A stretch of DNA of 64,000 nucleotides from positions 12,046,001 through 12,110,000 of the forward strand of contig CM065326.1 of NCBI GenBank assembly GCA_033032175.1, read 5' to 3'. A program made the translations under genes and the position numbers. Shown piece by piece: positions 1-9,339 of the stretch. Every line of letters starts with the position of its first letter. Position 1 is the first letter of the stretch. Origin of the DNA: Saturnia japonica. Taxonomy: Eukaryota; Arthropoda; Insecta; Lepidoptera; Saturniidae. The notes below the pieces were generated by a model. That model made no database searches and had not been told where the DNA came from. It saw nothing but the letters and a program-made list of their open reading frames with translations.

Positions 1-99
1 TGTTACCTTGTTAATTAGTAACTTAAATAGAATTATACAGGCGTAGCGAATGCTAATATTGTTCAATTATATATACCATAATAATACATTATCCTAAAA

Positions 100-375
100 A
101 TGGGTAAAACATACAGTGTTGAGAAAAAATTTGAAGAAGTAATCATAGCTCAAAATGGTGCTAACGATGAATCGAATTCACATCTAGAACAAACCATACA
201 AAAATACGGATTGCTAATATTCGTCATAGTAGCAGCAATCACCATATACTGTTCATATATGGTATACAAAAAATGTAAGAAAGGTACCAAGAAAATGTTA
301 CACAAAGAAATGACTGTGTGGTATAGCTCAACCAATCTTCCGATGGCTCAGCAACAACCGCAACCATTGCATTAA
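100..375 (+). CDS. Small putative myristoylated single-pass membrane protein of an LTR element
   Basis: A 91-residue ORF lies upstream of a polypurine tract and LTR. Seen: it starts MGKTYS, which fits the N-myristoylation pattern (Gly2, Ser6). A polar stretch follows to about residue 36, then one hydrophobic span (about residues 37-56), then a very basic segment (KKCKKGTKK) and a Gln/Pro-rich tail. There is no signal peptide, enzyme motif or zinc finger. The ATG is preceded by AT-rich sequence and the stop is followed by about 125 bp before the polypurine tract. Inference: it is a 3'-terminal accessory or envelope-position gene of an LTR retrotransposon whose other genes lie left of the window. 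Topology is ambiguous, because myristoylation implies a cytosolic N terminus while the basic residues after the span imply a cytosolic C terminus. It could also be a host-derived small membrane protein. I do not recognise the family. Confidence 0.55.
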   Translation: MGKTYSVEKKFEEVIIAQNGANDESNSHLEQTIQKYGLLIFVIVAAITIYCSYMVYKKCKKGTKKMLHKEMTVWYSSTNLPMAQQQPQPLH

Positions 376-499
376 TAACAATGTATTTAAGAAAACTTAA
401 TGTGTACTTAGTTTAAGGTGAATGTAATATTATGTTTTGTCATACTTTTAAGATCATTAAATTTTTTCTCTGCATTTGGTATCCACTATAATTTTTTTT

Positions 500-515
500 T
501 AAAAGGGGAGATTAC
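500..515 (+). other. Polypurine tract of LTR element
   Basis: A run of A and G (aaaaggggaga) follows a poly-T stretch and precedes the TG that starts the presumed 3' LTR. This is the position of the plus-strand primer in LTR retrotransposons. Confidence 0.5.
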
Positions 516-633
516 TGTGGGAACGTGCCTGTGTAATGTGTTATTATAAAAGCAGTGTACCAAGTAATAAATAAACAGTTGGCTGTGGACTCTTGTCTTT
601 TAATCACCTATCGTCCCGGCTGGAGATACTACA
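516..633 (+). mobile_element. Short LTR (about 118 bp), 3' LTR of a retrotransposon
   Basis: The segment begins TGTGGGAACG and ends GATACTACA, the TG...CA ends of an LTR. Inside are a TATA-like box (attataaaagcag, near 543) and a poly(A) signal (aataaataaa, near 567), the order expected of U3-R-U5. Such a short LTR suits Copia-type elements, but no pol gene is in the window to assign it. The 5' LTR, if present, is left of position 1, so the target-site duplication cannot be checked. Confidence 0.55.
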
Positions 634-639
634 ATGTTA

Positions 640-725
640 ATCGGGCTCAAAGCTCTAAACTCCGAGCTGCTACTGAGAATTTCATAGATAAACCCAATAA
701 CTCTTCGGCAAGCCAATTATATTAG
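640..725 (-). repeat. Fragment of tRNA-derived SINE body
   Basis: The stretch around 653-700 (aaactccgagctgctactga and onward) matches the body of the SINE copies at 8015-8257 and 48486-48627, in the same orientation. The tRNA head with A and B boxes is missing here. It directly follows the LTR. Confidence 0.5.
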
Positions 726-1538
726 GTCTATGTGGTCTGCTTCTATTTATCTTAATATCTTAATACTCTTATTTACCTTGTATTTTCGAATATATTATGT
801 ATTTTTTATTGTTAAATTTCCAGAGCATCGGTTAGGTTATTGTATTCGTCCGTTTAGATATCATTTATAATACGATCCTTTTAGTTTAATATAGAAAGTT
901 TCATATAATTTAATTATAATACATTGTTTGTTTACATTTTAGTATTGACAAACATGTCAAATACTATGATAGTTTTAGGACATGCGCAAAATGATAAAAA
1001 TATTTTTCTTAATCAAAGGTTTTATATTTATTTAGATAAAACCTATGATTCTACTATTCAAAAACATTTTTATAATTTCAAAAAGTGAATCGTGTAGAAC
1101 GGTATTTGAAAGCTAGGCAGGAAACGATTGTCATTACACAATAGACTTTTTTAATAGTAAAAACTGATATTTTTAAAAGATTGGGAAAATAGTATAATCG
1201 GGCAGGCCTGCATATATATATATATATCTATACACGTTACGCTTGAAGGACCCGATGTCGTAAGGAGGGAACACATTTACCGAGAGATAGTTTCAGTTTC
1301 ACGGTACGCCAAAGATAAACTTAAAAGAACGCATAGAACTTTTTAGTTCGTGTCGAGATAGTGGTTAACGTAAAACTGACTCAAACTGTGGTTCTTTTGT
1401 CGAAATGAGAGGAGGGGATTAAATTGAACAGTTAACTACAATATTAGAACGCTACAGCTCTCAACTCCCCCTTAAATACGTCCATTATATCTGCATTTTA
1501 TATCTATAGCTAAGTGTATGTATTGTATGACGTAAGTA
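726..1538. other. No gene seen; AT-rich intron or intergenic DNA
   Basis: There is no ORF, splice-consistent exon or recognised repeat, apart from a short (AT)n run at about 1211-1228. If the left GH1 gene continues out of the window, this belongs to its intron 7. Confidence 0.4.
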
Positions 1539-1975
1539 AATGGAAAGAAGACGAAAGTTTTGTTGTTTGAAAAGGAAGAGAACGTGACAGAAGTATGTGT
1601 TCGGATTGATGACGAGGAACTGGAGCAAGTAAGTGCGTTTGTATACTTGGGATCGATGTTTACTAGGGAAGGAAAGTGTGAGAGTGATATAGGAAGGAGA
1701 GTAAATGCCGGTAATATGGTGAATGGGGTGTTACACTCCTTTATGAGCAGCCAGAGAATTTCTATGAAAGCTCGTTTGGCTGTGCATAGAGGAGTGTTGT
1801 TTCCAACACTCGTGTACGGTATGGCAGAAAAATCATGAAAGTAAAATAAATGCAGTAGAAATAAGAGCGCTAAGAGGTATGTTAGGAGTGAAATTGAGTG
1901 ACAGGATAAGAAATAGTGTGGTAAGAGAACTTTGTGGTGTGAAAGAAGATATAGTCACACGGATTGAGAGGTCAG
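1539..1975 (+). pseudogene. RTE-like LINE, C-terminal reverse-transcriptase fragment
   Basis: Reading starts near 1539 and runs to a stop at 1836-1838, then continues in another frame to about 1975. The peptide contains the motif FVYLGSMFTREGK, then DIGRRVNAGN, ISMKARLAVHRGVLFPTLVYG and, after the frame change, INAVEIRALRGM and VVRELCGVKED. This is the region after the RT catalytic core of RTE-type non-LTR retrotransposons. No RT active site (YADD), endonuclease or 3' tail is present. It is a 5'-truncated, frameshifted relic lying in intron 7 of the left GH1 gene, or downstream of it. The family assignment rests on recalled similarity only. Confidence 0.65.
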
Positions 1976-2135
1976 GTCAAGAGCACTCTAAACCGACGAG
2001 CATGCATGAAAAGATTAATTAATGTTGAAAAGCGAAACATGCATGCCAGCATCGTAGTAGGTGGAAGGGCGTGGTTTCTGCCTACCCCGTTGGAAAATAG
2101 GAGTGATTTATGTATGTATTCAAAGAGAAACTTAC

Positions 2136-2299
2136 GTAAAACCAAAAACTTTTCGCTGTCTTCCATTTAGGATGACGCAACAATTTCGCGTTGATCTCGG
2201 GAGCGTCGCCTAACGGCCACAAACCTAATTTTTCGCCGGGCTTCGCTCTTCGTACCACACGGCTGGTGTAATAATTAACTGCATAGAAATCGTAAGTGC
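2136..2299 (-). CDS. Left GH1 gene, exon 7
   Basis: 164 bp. The acceptor (ttgccag) lies at 2300-2306 and the donor is a perfect GTAAGT at 2130-2135. It encodes [15 protein letters not shown] to a C-terminal FWFY. It is one codon shorter than the middle gene's exon 7. Confidence 0.85.
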
Positions 2300-5200
2300 C
2301 TGGCAAATAAGTAAAAAAATTATCACGCTTTAATCATAATACAGTTAATATGTCTCAGTAATACAATCGAGAAATATAAATTATACATATATATGTATTA
2401 TATTATATTTATTTAGTTATAAGTAATTATACATGTTTCTAGAGCAAGAATACTTTTTAAATTAATATTTATTTTCGTGTTCTTCTCAGCCTATGTTTGA
2501 ACATTTAATACCCATATCATGGGGGTGCATAAAAATAACTGGTCCGCCATCTTCGGGAGTCCAATGATTTAGAATGACGCCAGTTAGATAACCATGTATT
2601 GTCATCCAAACTAAATTTGTATGCAAAATTTTAACACAATCAGCTGGGGATGACTGTTTTAAAATTCATTTACAATATTTCACCAATAATAACAGGGCAA
2701 GTTAAGTAAAGGCTTGTGAAAGGATAGAGGCTATCCTATAGGCCCAATCTGAATGATTCTTTCGTCAAAAATCAAACGATAGGGTTGGTAGGACACGGAC
2801 TGGATGAGCCATCAAAACACACCCGCCATAGTGCCATGCTTAGGCCTGCCGCGTTCCGACATCAGCTGACATAAATCCACAATTCAAGCCGGATGGTTGA
2901 GATTCGTAACCGGCTAGGTTGCGACCACCATGCATATGGTGATAAACCCGACACAGTGACGCTCTTATTTTGTAACGTTTTTTTAAATTAAAATCAAAAA
3001 TAGTTTATTTATTTATTAAAGCAGCGCCAACAGCACTCATATTATTCTTGACCCATTTCTACTTTTAATTCTAAATCAAAACAGATACGCGAACCTACTA
3101 TAGGCGCCCACTACATTGACAAAGTACAATATCGTAAATGTAATAAAAAACTTAAATAAAATTAGGTGAAGTATAAGTAAGTTATTACAACGTATGAAAC
3201 ACCACTAATAATATAAAATAATAATTTAAATTAGTAATAATATAAATATCAGAAAACAAAAGTAATTAACACTTTAACGTTAAAATAATGCGGTGAATGG
3301 ACGAGTATTTTCCTATTATTAAAGGGGAAAAATTAGCGAGACCAGTGATTCTGAATATCAATTATTGTAAATTAAAGTATCTAAACATGAAATAATTTTC
3401 AATCTTGGTAATAATGTTTGGTAATGTTCGTGCAAATATGTCTAAATTCTCTATTAATCCATTAAACTTATTGTATGTTCTGCATATTCTCACGACAAGC
3501 GAGTTATATCCGAGATTTCTTTACATAGCGGTTGGGAGAAAATTTTACTTATTCTCTTTTTAGGATAATTATGGGGTACATTAAAATGTATGCACTTCAT
3601 AGTTTATTCAATTTATGCTCTAAGAAGGCACTTATGGATGTCGATACATTATTAGTGGTTCAGAAAACATCACGGTTATCGAAAAGAACCAGCAAGAAAC
3701 TTGATCCGGTTTATCAACGTTTTTTCTTTTTGTTGTTTTTACAGAGTTTTTTATTGTTTACATCTTCGATCAATAATTGAAGATTTACTACAGTTATTGT
3801 ATTTTTCATTCACTTCCAGACATCACCGTCATTCACGTAATGATCCACACCTTATGGTTATTGTCCCTTGGGCAATGTAATTTTGCTTAACATGATTTTA
3901 GAACTTATTATCCTACAAATCGGCATGACAGCTGCGACCACCGATGGATTGTCGATTTCTCGATGGTCACCATTGTTTTTAGATTGTACTGTGCTCACCA
4001 TCAGCCACAGTACTTTCACTCGTCAATCACCATTTCAGCCTCTCCCAAAGATCACCACAACGACCGGTACTGCATTGCCCACATCCAATAAAAAATAAAA
4101 AAGATTAAGTTAGAATTATACCTCTAACAAGTTCTATTTCTTTCTTGGTGAACGAAGGCAGGTAAGACTTAGCGTAGCCTTGCTTCTTGCTTACTTTAGC
4201 CATGAGCTTCTTAACAACAGGTGGCCAATCGCCGCTCTTCGAATATATAGGATGTGAGTAACGGCCGGACTGTATATTATAGAAATAATTTATATTAATA
4301 TAAATGAGACCAATTTTCCAAACCAATTCTAGACTATTCGGTTTCGGTAATAAAAACATTTTGTTAACTTTAGAACGATCTGTGTGGTTTTTATTTATGA
4401 AACTTATCAAAATAGAATGACATAGATTTAGAAATAACAAAAATGATCTTACAAAATTCTCTCTAGCGATTTCAGTTATCTCTTCGTCAGTTTTAGAATG
4501 GGGCTCAAACCAAATCAAGTTGTTAGCAATAGATACCTTACCTGTGGACAAGTTAACATTATTAGACTTATTACATAATATTACATTACGAGTTCGACCG
4601 TGTATGGAATACTGTTCGCATCTCTGGGACGGATCCGCAAAATGCCTCGTCGATGCTCTGGACAGGTTGCTGAGACGGGCTGTCCGCATTGCTAATGAGG
4701 CAGACGTTATCAAATACACTGAGCCGCTTCAGCTGCGCAGGAAGATCGTCTCGCTGAGCGTGTTCTATCGTCTGTGTTATGGTGAGTGTTCTGAAAAGCT
4801 GTTCAATCTAATTCCCTCCTCTCTCTTCCACAACAGAAGCACGTGCGTTGGGCTTCGGATTTACAGTTTTAAGGTGACTTCCATCTCGGCACGACTTATC
4901 TTTCTCCTTCCTCTCCTCTTACGACTCTCGTTTTCTTACGACATCGGGTCTATTAAACCTAACGTGAAGCGATATTTATGCTGGCCTGCATCACAACGGC
5001 AACCGCCGATGGATTTAGATCTCTCGAAATCCTACTCACCGCAGGAACGTAACACAAAGTTATTTGGTTGAGATCTTTTGTAGGGTGAAGGCATTTCATC
5101 AGTCGTGCTTCTCCAAGTAGAGAGATATCTCCAGAGAAATTTCTAAGTGCCCTACCTCTATCAATTTTAACTGAGAGTCTTTCATGTCCGTCACAATGAA

Positions 5201-8200
5201 TTTGCAGATCAGCTTGTGTTCGTGCTCCCTTAGAGTTGTTTAGATATTGCATCGATTGATGTGAGTTCCAACTCTACAATGAGTCCTTAACCGAAAGGAA
5301 AAATCGTGATGAATCCAAAGCAATGCGAGGCATTTTCTAATACTCGCCAGGCAAGCTACCACACTAAAGTACAAATTCTGTCGCCAAGTACCTGTAGGCT
5401 CTAAGCTTAACTTATTACCATCTTAGTCCACATTGTCACTTAATATCTGGTGAGATTGTGGGAAAATTCAAACACCTATGAAGAGATAAATAATTTAAAA
5501 ACCCGAAAGCTCAAAAAATATAGAGATCGTCGAAAAATTAGAAACAAGCGAAACGCGGCTGATTTCAAAACAATAGGTTCAGACACAGACGCAGTTTCAC
5601 AAAAACTTACTTGCAATCGAACCAAGTTCACAATCTGAAGTGACTATGTGGTCGCTAAGCCTAGTGGAAGACTGTCTCCCAAGTGCAGTTGCCAGAACAC
5701 ACCTATTGGTGTTTGGCGACAGTTTTCAACTTGACGGTGGTAGTTAACCAGGCGGGCATTAGAAAAAGCCCTATGGATTTCATTACGATATTTTTCCTTC
5801 ACCGTAAGCTCAGGCACATTGCGGAGTCAGTACACGCAACCAACTGAGCCATCATTGCTTCAAAAGTTATACTTAGTAAAATAAAGTTATATTTAAAACA
5901 CTTTAGTTGAACATACCCTGGTATTTCGGTTTAAATTCCTTGTCATACACTCTCCATGCTTTAGCGTGTGCCATAATTACGTTCTTGCTGCAAATGTTCG
6001 GCGCAACTTCAGGCATTAGGAGTGGCGGAGCAATGATTCCAGTATTGTAGACTCCTTCGCAAATCATCACTGGTTCGTTAATGGTCAGCCATAACTTTAC
6101 TCTATCTCCGTATAGAGAAAACACCACCCTTGTGTAATCAGCAAACCAGTCCGCTATAAGTGGGTTTGTCCAACCTCCTATAAAAAAGTCCCTTGTTAAA
6201 ATTCTGGTTTACTATGTACAAAAATTATATCATAAGTGCAATTCTATGAGTTGGATCATGAGATCCTTTGTGCAAATCTCAGTATAACGCCCTAAAACGT
6301 GTCAAGACTTTGATCGTAAATTTTATTAAATGATTTATGTATGCGCCAAATAGGAGACTGCCTGCATAAATTTGTGTAGCAAAAGGTACATAGGTATGGC
6401 AAAGTCTAGCATTTTGCTGTAGTAATTTATGAGTAATACCATGCAAAACTTCCGAACTGTTACCCAAACCATTATGTAACCCTACGGGAATCGTTTTTGA
6501 ACCCATTCTATAATATTTACGTGCATTAAGTAAATAAGATTTCATATGATACAATTTCATTCAAATAAATAATTTTAGAAGTCATGTATCTGAAATCCTT
6601 AAAATAAATAATAAATCAATAATCAATTTTATTAAATCCAGGAAGGCTACTAATCGGACATTGGTGTTAAAATATTTCTAAATTCCGGACAGTATCGTAA
6701 ACAATCTATTGGAAAGATTCCCAGAAAGATTTTAAAGCTTTTAGTATTAAGGAAGAATGCAGGATGCCCAGATTTAGAAAGGGTTTAAAAGATATGTAGT
6801 AGATACATTATTAAGCTGATGAATTGACCTGTTAGGACGCCATAAATTGCCCTGTTAATTTTCAACCTCGTATATAAAAATATATTGAAAAATGTACCCT
6901 GACAATTCGACAGTCTAGCAATTATTTATTTTAAATTCATTTGACTCGGATAGTGGTTGGGACTTTTATAACTTAAGCCGTAAATCAGTAGAAACATGGG
7001 AAAATGAGATCAAATTCGAAGAAACTTTCATTGAGAAATTAAAAGTTAATTATAGTTTTCTAGTCATAAGTATACTATACCTAATTGTAATTATAAACCT
7101 AAAGCTAACACAAATTACGCATGTAACTCAACAATGACAAGATTCGTTCACTCGTGCAACGAAAAGGCTTCAGACATAGATTTTTTTTAATAAAAGTAGT
7201 AAAACCTTTAAAAATAAAGTGATAGAAAATATTATTAAACCTATTTTAAATGCATTTTAGTGAGTAACTTTCAAATTATTCAAAACAAACACATTCATTC
7301 ATTTGCATAAAAACAAGCACATACTCAGAAATACATACACAGATACACACTTTTATTTTAGTTTATGTTACGTTTTTTTTGTAGATGTTGATTTATAATT
7401 TTTATTCAATATTAATTTTATTTTTATAGTTTCTTTTTTACTTTTCTTTATAATAAGTAAAATATATTTGGGTCAGTTATGTTGATAGATTCTGAATTCG
7501 TTGTTGGCAAACCTAATATTTTTTAAGTATTTTTTGTAATCAATAATTTAAAGCTGTTAGTTTCTTTGAATAAATAAATATACCTGTAAAATTTTTAATG
7601 ACCTTATAAATAGTAATGATAATAATTATAAACTCACCTAGGTCTTGCAGCCTTTGAGGCAGCTCGAAGTGATACAAGGTAACTAATGGTTCAATTCCGT
7701 TCGCTAATAAACCATTAATCAAATTATTATAGTAATTCTTTCCGTCTTCGCTGATTTTGTTCGGGAAACCAGTCGGCATTACACGAGTCCACGATATTGA
7801 GAACCTATAGAAATGTAATCCGAGATCTGAGAGCATTTCGACGTCTCGCTCCCATTTATGGTAAGAATCGCAGGCGACATCTCCGTTGCTGTGATCTGTT
7901 ATATGATCCGGTTTCTCATGAACAAGGCGATCCCAAATACTTTCATCTTTATCTGTGAGAATAATTGCCACTAAAACATTTGTTCCAATTTAAAGTCAAC
8001 AAACTATCACGCTGTATTCCCTGAAGGGTTAGGCCGAGATGCACTAATGTACACCCACAGTTCGCCGAGTATGTTTTTAGGTCCCATGTAATAAATAGGG
8101 GGTGAGCCTATTGCCATTATTCGGGCATAAAACCAAACTCACAGCTGCTACTAAGAATTTCATAGAAAAAACCAATAACACTTTGCTCGACCTAGGATTT

Positions 8201-9339
8201 GAACCCAGGAACTCGCTCATAGCAGTCGTGCTTACGACCACTAGGCTAACGAGGCAGTTAGAATTTTAGTTGGCGTTTAACCTATATAGAAAAGGAAAAA
8301 TTAAAAATCCCGAAATTTCATTATTTATTAAATATAAAACAATTAAATTAACCAATTAAAAATTGCGTTCAACTAACGCTCGCGCTTGGTATGGTTTACG
8401 CGATGGGAGGGGCTGCGGGCAGAGAGGAGTGCAGCGAGTCTGCTGAAAATTATCACCTACGGTTCTGTATCCGAATTAAAAGCGGCCGCCGCTTTGTATA
8501 GTAGGCTTTATGAAAATCAGTAGCTGACGGACAAGATAATTATATTACGCGAGACTTGGCATATTTTATACATTTTATGATTTTGATGAGATTAATATTG
8601 TTTTAATATTACGTATATATATGTATGCACTGTTTACAGTTTTTATAATTTTCGGTGGATGTATAGAAGAGAGAAGCACTTCCATACATCAAGTCATTCA
8701 TGTAGTTAATGATCCACCCTACAATATCCTTTCCCTAATAAAATTTGCTTAACATGATTTTTAAACGCATTATCTAGCAATTCGGTAATGTGTTATTTGG
8801 CTAATTATAGAAACTAACCATATTTTAGATGGGTCTAAAAATTTATATTTATAAATTTTATTGAAATTCTGCCTGTCGTTTAAAATTTAATTATAATAAT
8901 GGCCAGAAAATCATTGCAATAAGACTCATTATTAGAAACAATTAAGTGATAATAAAACTTGTGAATACACCAACAAATACACTACCTCAACCGAATCAAC
9001 ACACTCAGCTAACAACGAATAAAACTTCTAACGCTTGGGTTCTTTTCAGCTCATGTCGTTTAAAATTTAATTACAAACATACATCATTGTAATACGACTC
9101 ATTATTAGAAACAATTAGGTGATAATAAAACTTGTGAATACACCAACAAATACACTACCTCAACCGAATCAACACACTCAGCTAACAATGAATAAAACTT
9201 CAGTAATTCTGATTACGATTTGAACTCACCGCTCGCATTCCATCCACCTTCTATTTGATAAGAGGAAGAAGCAGCACCGAACTTGAAGCCCGGAGGGAAT
9301 GACAAATCTTCTGAACACAGAGTCACACTCACGAGAAGG
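2136..9339 (-). CDS. Left GH1 beta-glucosidase-like gene, partial (exons 2-7 visible)
   Basis: Exons on the minus strand are 9230-9339, 7638-7952, 5917-6177, 4453-4541, 4122-4269 and 2136-2299. All have GT-AG borders and join in one frame without stops. The product is a family 1 glycoside hydrolase (retaining beta-glucosidase or myrosinase-like enzyme), expected to be secreted. Seen: [14 protein letters not shown] and YQIEGGWN at the N terminus, [36 protein letters not shown], the acid/base motif [19 protein letters not shown] and [13 protein letters not shown]. The exon pair carrying the nucleophile (TENG) and the C terminus is not present between 1 and 2135, nor is exon 1 found upstream. 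Exon lengths equal those of the middle gene except exon 7, which is 3 bp shorter. The Trp next to the substrate-binding His of the LYHW motif is Phe here. Intron 4 carries a LINE fragment, intron 3 a SINE, and intron 2 a tandem duplication. It is either a gene whose 3' end lies beyond the window or a truncated copy. Confidence 0.85.
2300..4121. other. Intron 6 of left GH1 gene, repeat-rich
   Basis: About 2461-2690 and 2700-2960 look like dispersed repeats. The piece around 2920-2960 (gcgaccaccatgcatatggt) recurs with changes at 17265-17300. 3918-4045 resembles the 3' tail of the Jockey-like LINE. No ORF beyond short random ones. Confidence 0.45.
3918..4045 (+). repeat. Jockey-like LINE 3' tail fragment
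   Basis: It contains 'ggcatgacagctgcgaccac', 'cgatggattgtcgatttctc' and 'gtgctcaccatcagccacag'. The same succession, with changes, follows the coding end of the LINE fragment at 4560-5010 and recurs at 47195-47335 and 17330-17430. Confidence 0.45.
4122..4269 (-). CDS. Left GH1 gene, exon 6
   Basis: 148 bp. The acceptor follows 'tatatacag' and the donor is GTATAA. It encodes [17 protein letters not shown] and onward to IELVRG. Same length and phase as the middle gene's exon 6. Confidence 0.85.
4453..4541 (-). CDS. Left GH1 gene, exon 5
   Basis: 89 bp. The acceptor is 'cttgtccacag' and the donor GTAAGA. It encodes [16 protein letters not shown] to IARENF. A LINE fragment begins only about 20-40 bp upstream of the acceptor, within intron 4. 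Confidence 0.85.
4560..5010 (+). pseudogene. Jockey-like LINE, 3'-terminal reverse-transcriptase ORF fragment
   Basis: A reading frame on the plus strand carries [50 protein letters not shown] and [15 protein letters not shown]. This is the C-terminal region of Jockey-type non-LTR retrotransposon ORF2 proteins (post-RT 'thumb' and tail). The frame then degenerates (after about 4860) and ends near '[10 protein letters not shown]' at about 4990. No catalytic YADD remains. It lies antisense in intron 4 of the left GH1 gene, immediately upstream of exon 5. Further tail copies occur at 17330-17430, 45960-46110 and 47180-47335. Confidence 0.7.
5011..5916. other. Remainder of intron 4 of left GH1 gene
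   Basis: No coding pattern seen beyond the LINE tail. The segment has slightly higher GC than its surroundings but no recognised motif. Confidence 0.35.
5917..6177 (-). CDS. Left GH1 gene, exon 4 (acid/base exon)
   Basis: 261 bp. The acceptor follows 'ttttttatag' and the donor is GTATGT. It encodes [15 protein letters not shown], then LWLTINEP with the catalytic acid/base Glu, and ends KPKYQ plus one base. Same length as in the middle gene. Confidence 0.88.
6178..7637. other. Intron 3 of left GH1 gene
   Basis: AT-rich. The reading frame at 6279-6560 (minus) has no recognised motif and is not supported as a gene. Confidence 0.4.
7638..7952 (-). CDS. Left GH1 gene, exon 3
   Basis: 315 bp. 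The acceptor is 'ttctcacag' and the donor GTGAGT. It encodes [35 protein letters not shown] and [14 protein letters not shown]. Same length as the middle gene's exon 3. Confidence 0.9.
8015..8257 (-). repeat. tRNA-derived SINE
   Basis: Read on the minus strand, the head starts CTGCCTCGTTAG with an A box (TAGCCTAGTGG, 8238-8248). A B box follows (GGTTCAAATCC, 8195-8205), so it carries an internal RNA polymerase III promoter. A tRNA-unrelated body runs on to about 8015. A second copy is at 48486-48627 and a headless fragment at 640-725. It sits in intron 2 of the left GH1 gene. Confidence 0.75.
8258..8873. other. Part of intron 2 of left GH1 gene
   Basis: A GC-richer patch occurs at about 8380-8500 (ggggctgcgggcagagagga and gcggccgccgctttg), without an ORF. 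The rest is AT-rich with nothing recognised. Confidence 0.35.
8874..9201. repeat. Tandem duplication, two units of about 150 bp
   Basis: Unit 1 (8874-9028) and unit 2 (9054-9201) both begin tgtcgtttaaaatttaatta and end gaataaaacttc. They share a long nearly identical middle (acttgtgaatacaccaacaa and onward). The period is 180 bp, with a 25-bp spacer. The array ends about 20 bp from the exon 2 donor of the left GH1 gene. Confidence 0.85.
9230..9339 (-). CDS. Left GH1 gene, exon 2 (signal-peptide end)
   Basis: 110 bp. The acceptor is 'tattgacag' and the donor GTGAGT. It encodes [20 protein letters not shown] to [10 protein letters not shown]. The hydrophobic start is the second half of the signal peptide. 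The first exon was not found. Length and phase equal the middle gene's exon 2. Confidence 0.85.

Noticed and set aside
2490..2600. Open minus-strand peptide ([20 protein letters not shown]) as an extra exon
   Set aside because: It does not resemble GH1, has no suitable splice borders, and looks like part of a dispersed repeat.
4105..4719. A 204-residue minus-strand reading frame as a single gene
   Set aside because: It merges GH1 exons 5 and 6 with the intron between them and antisense of a LINE fragment. Splice sites and comparison with the middle gene show two separate exons.
6279..6560. 93-residue minus-strand reading frame in intron 3 of the left GH1 gene
   Set aside because: No motif, no homologous segment in the middle gene, and within an intron.
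8195..8257. A functional tRNA gene
   Set aside because: A and B boxes are present, but the rest does not close into a cloverleaf that I can draw, and the sequence recurs with a long tail. It is a SINE head.
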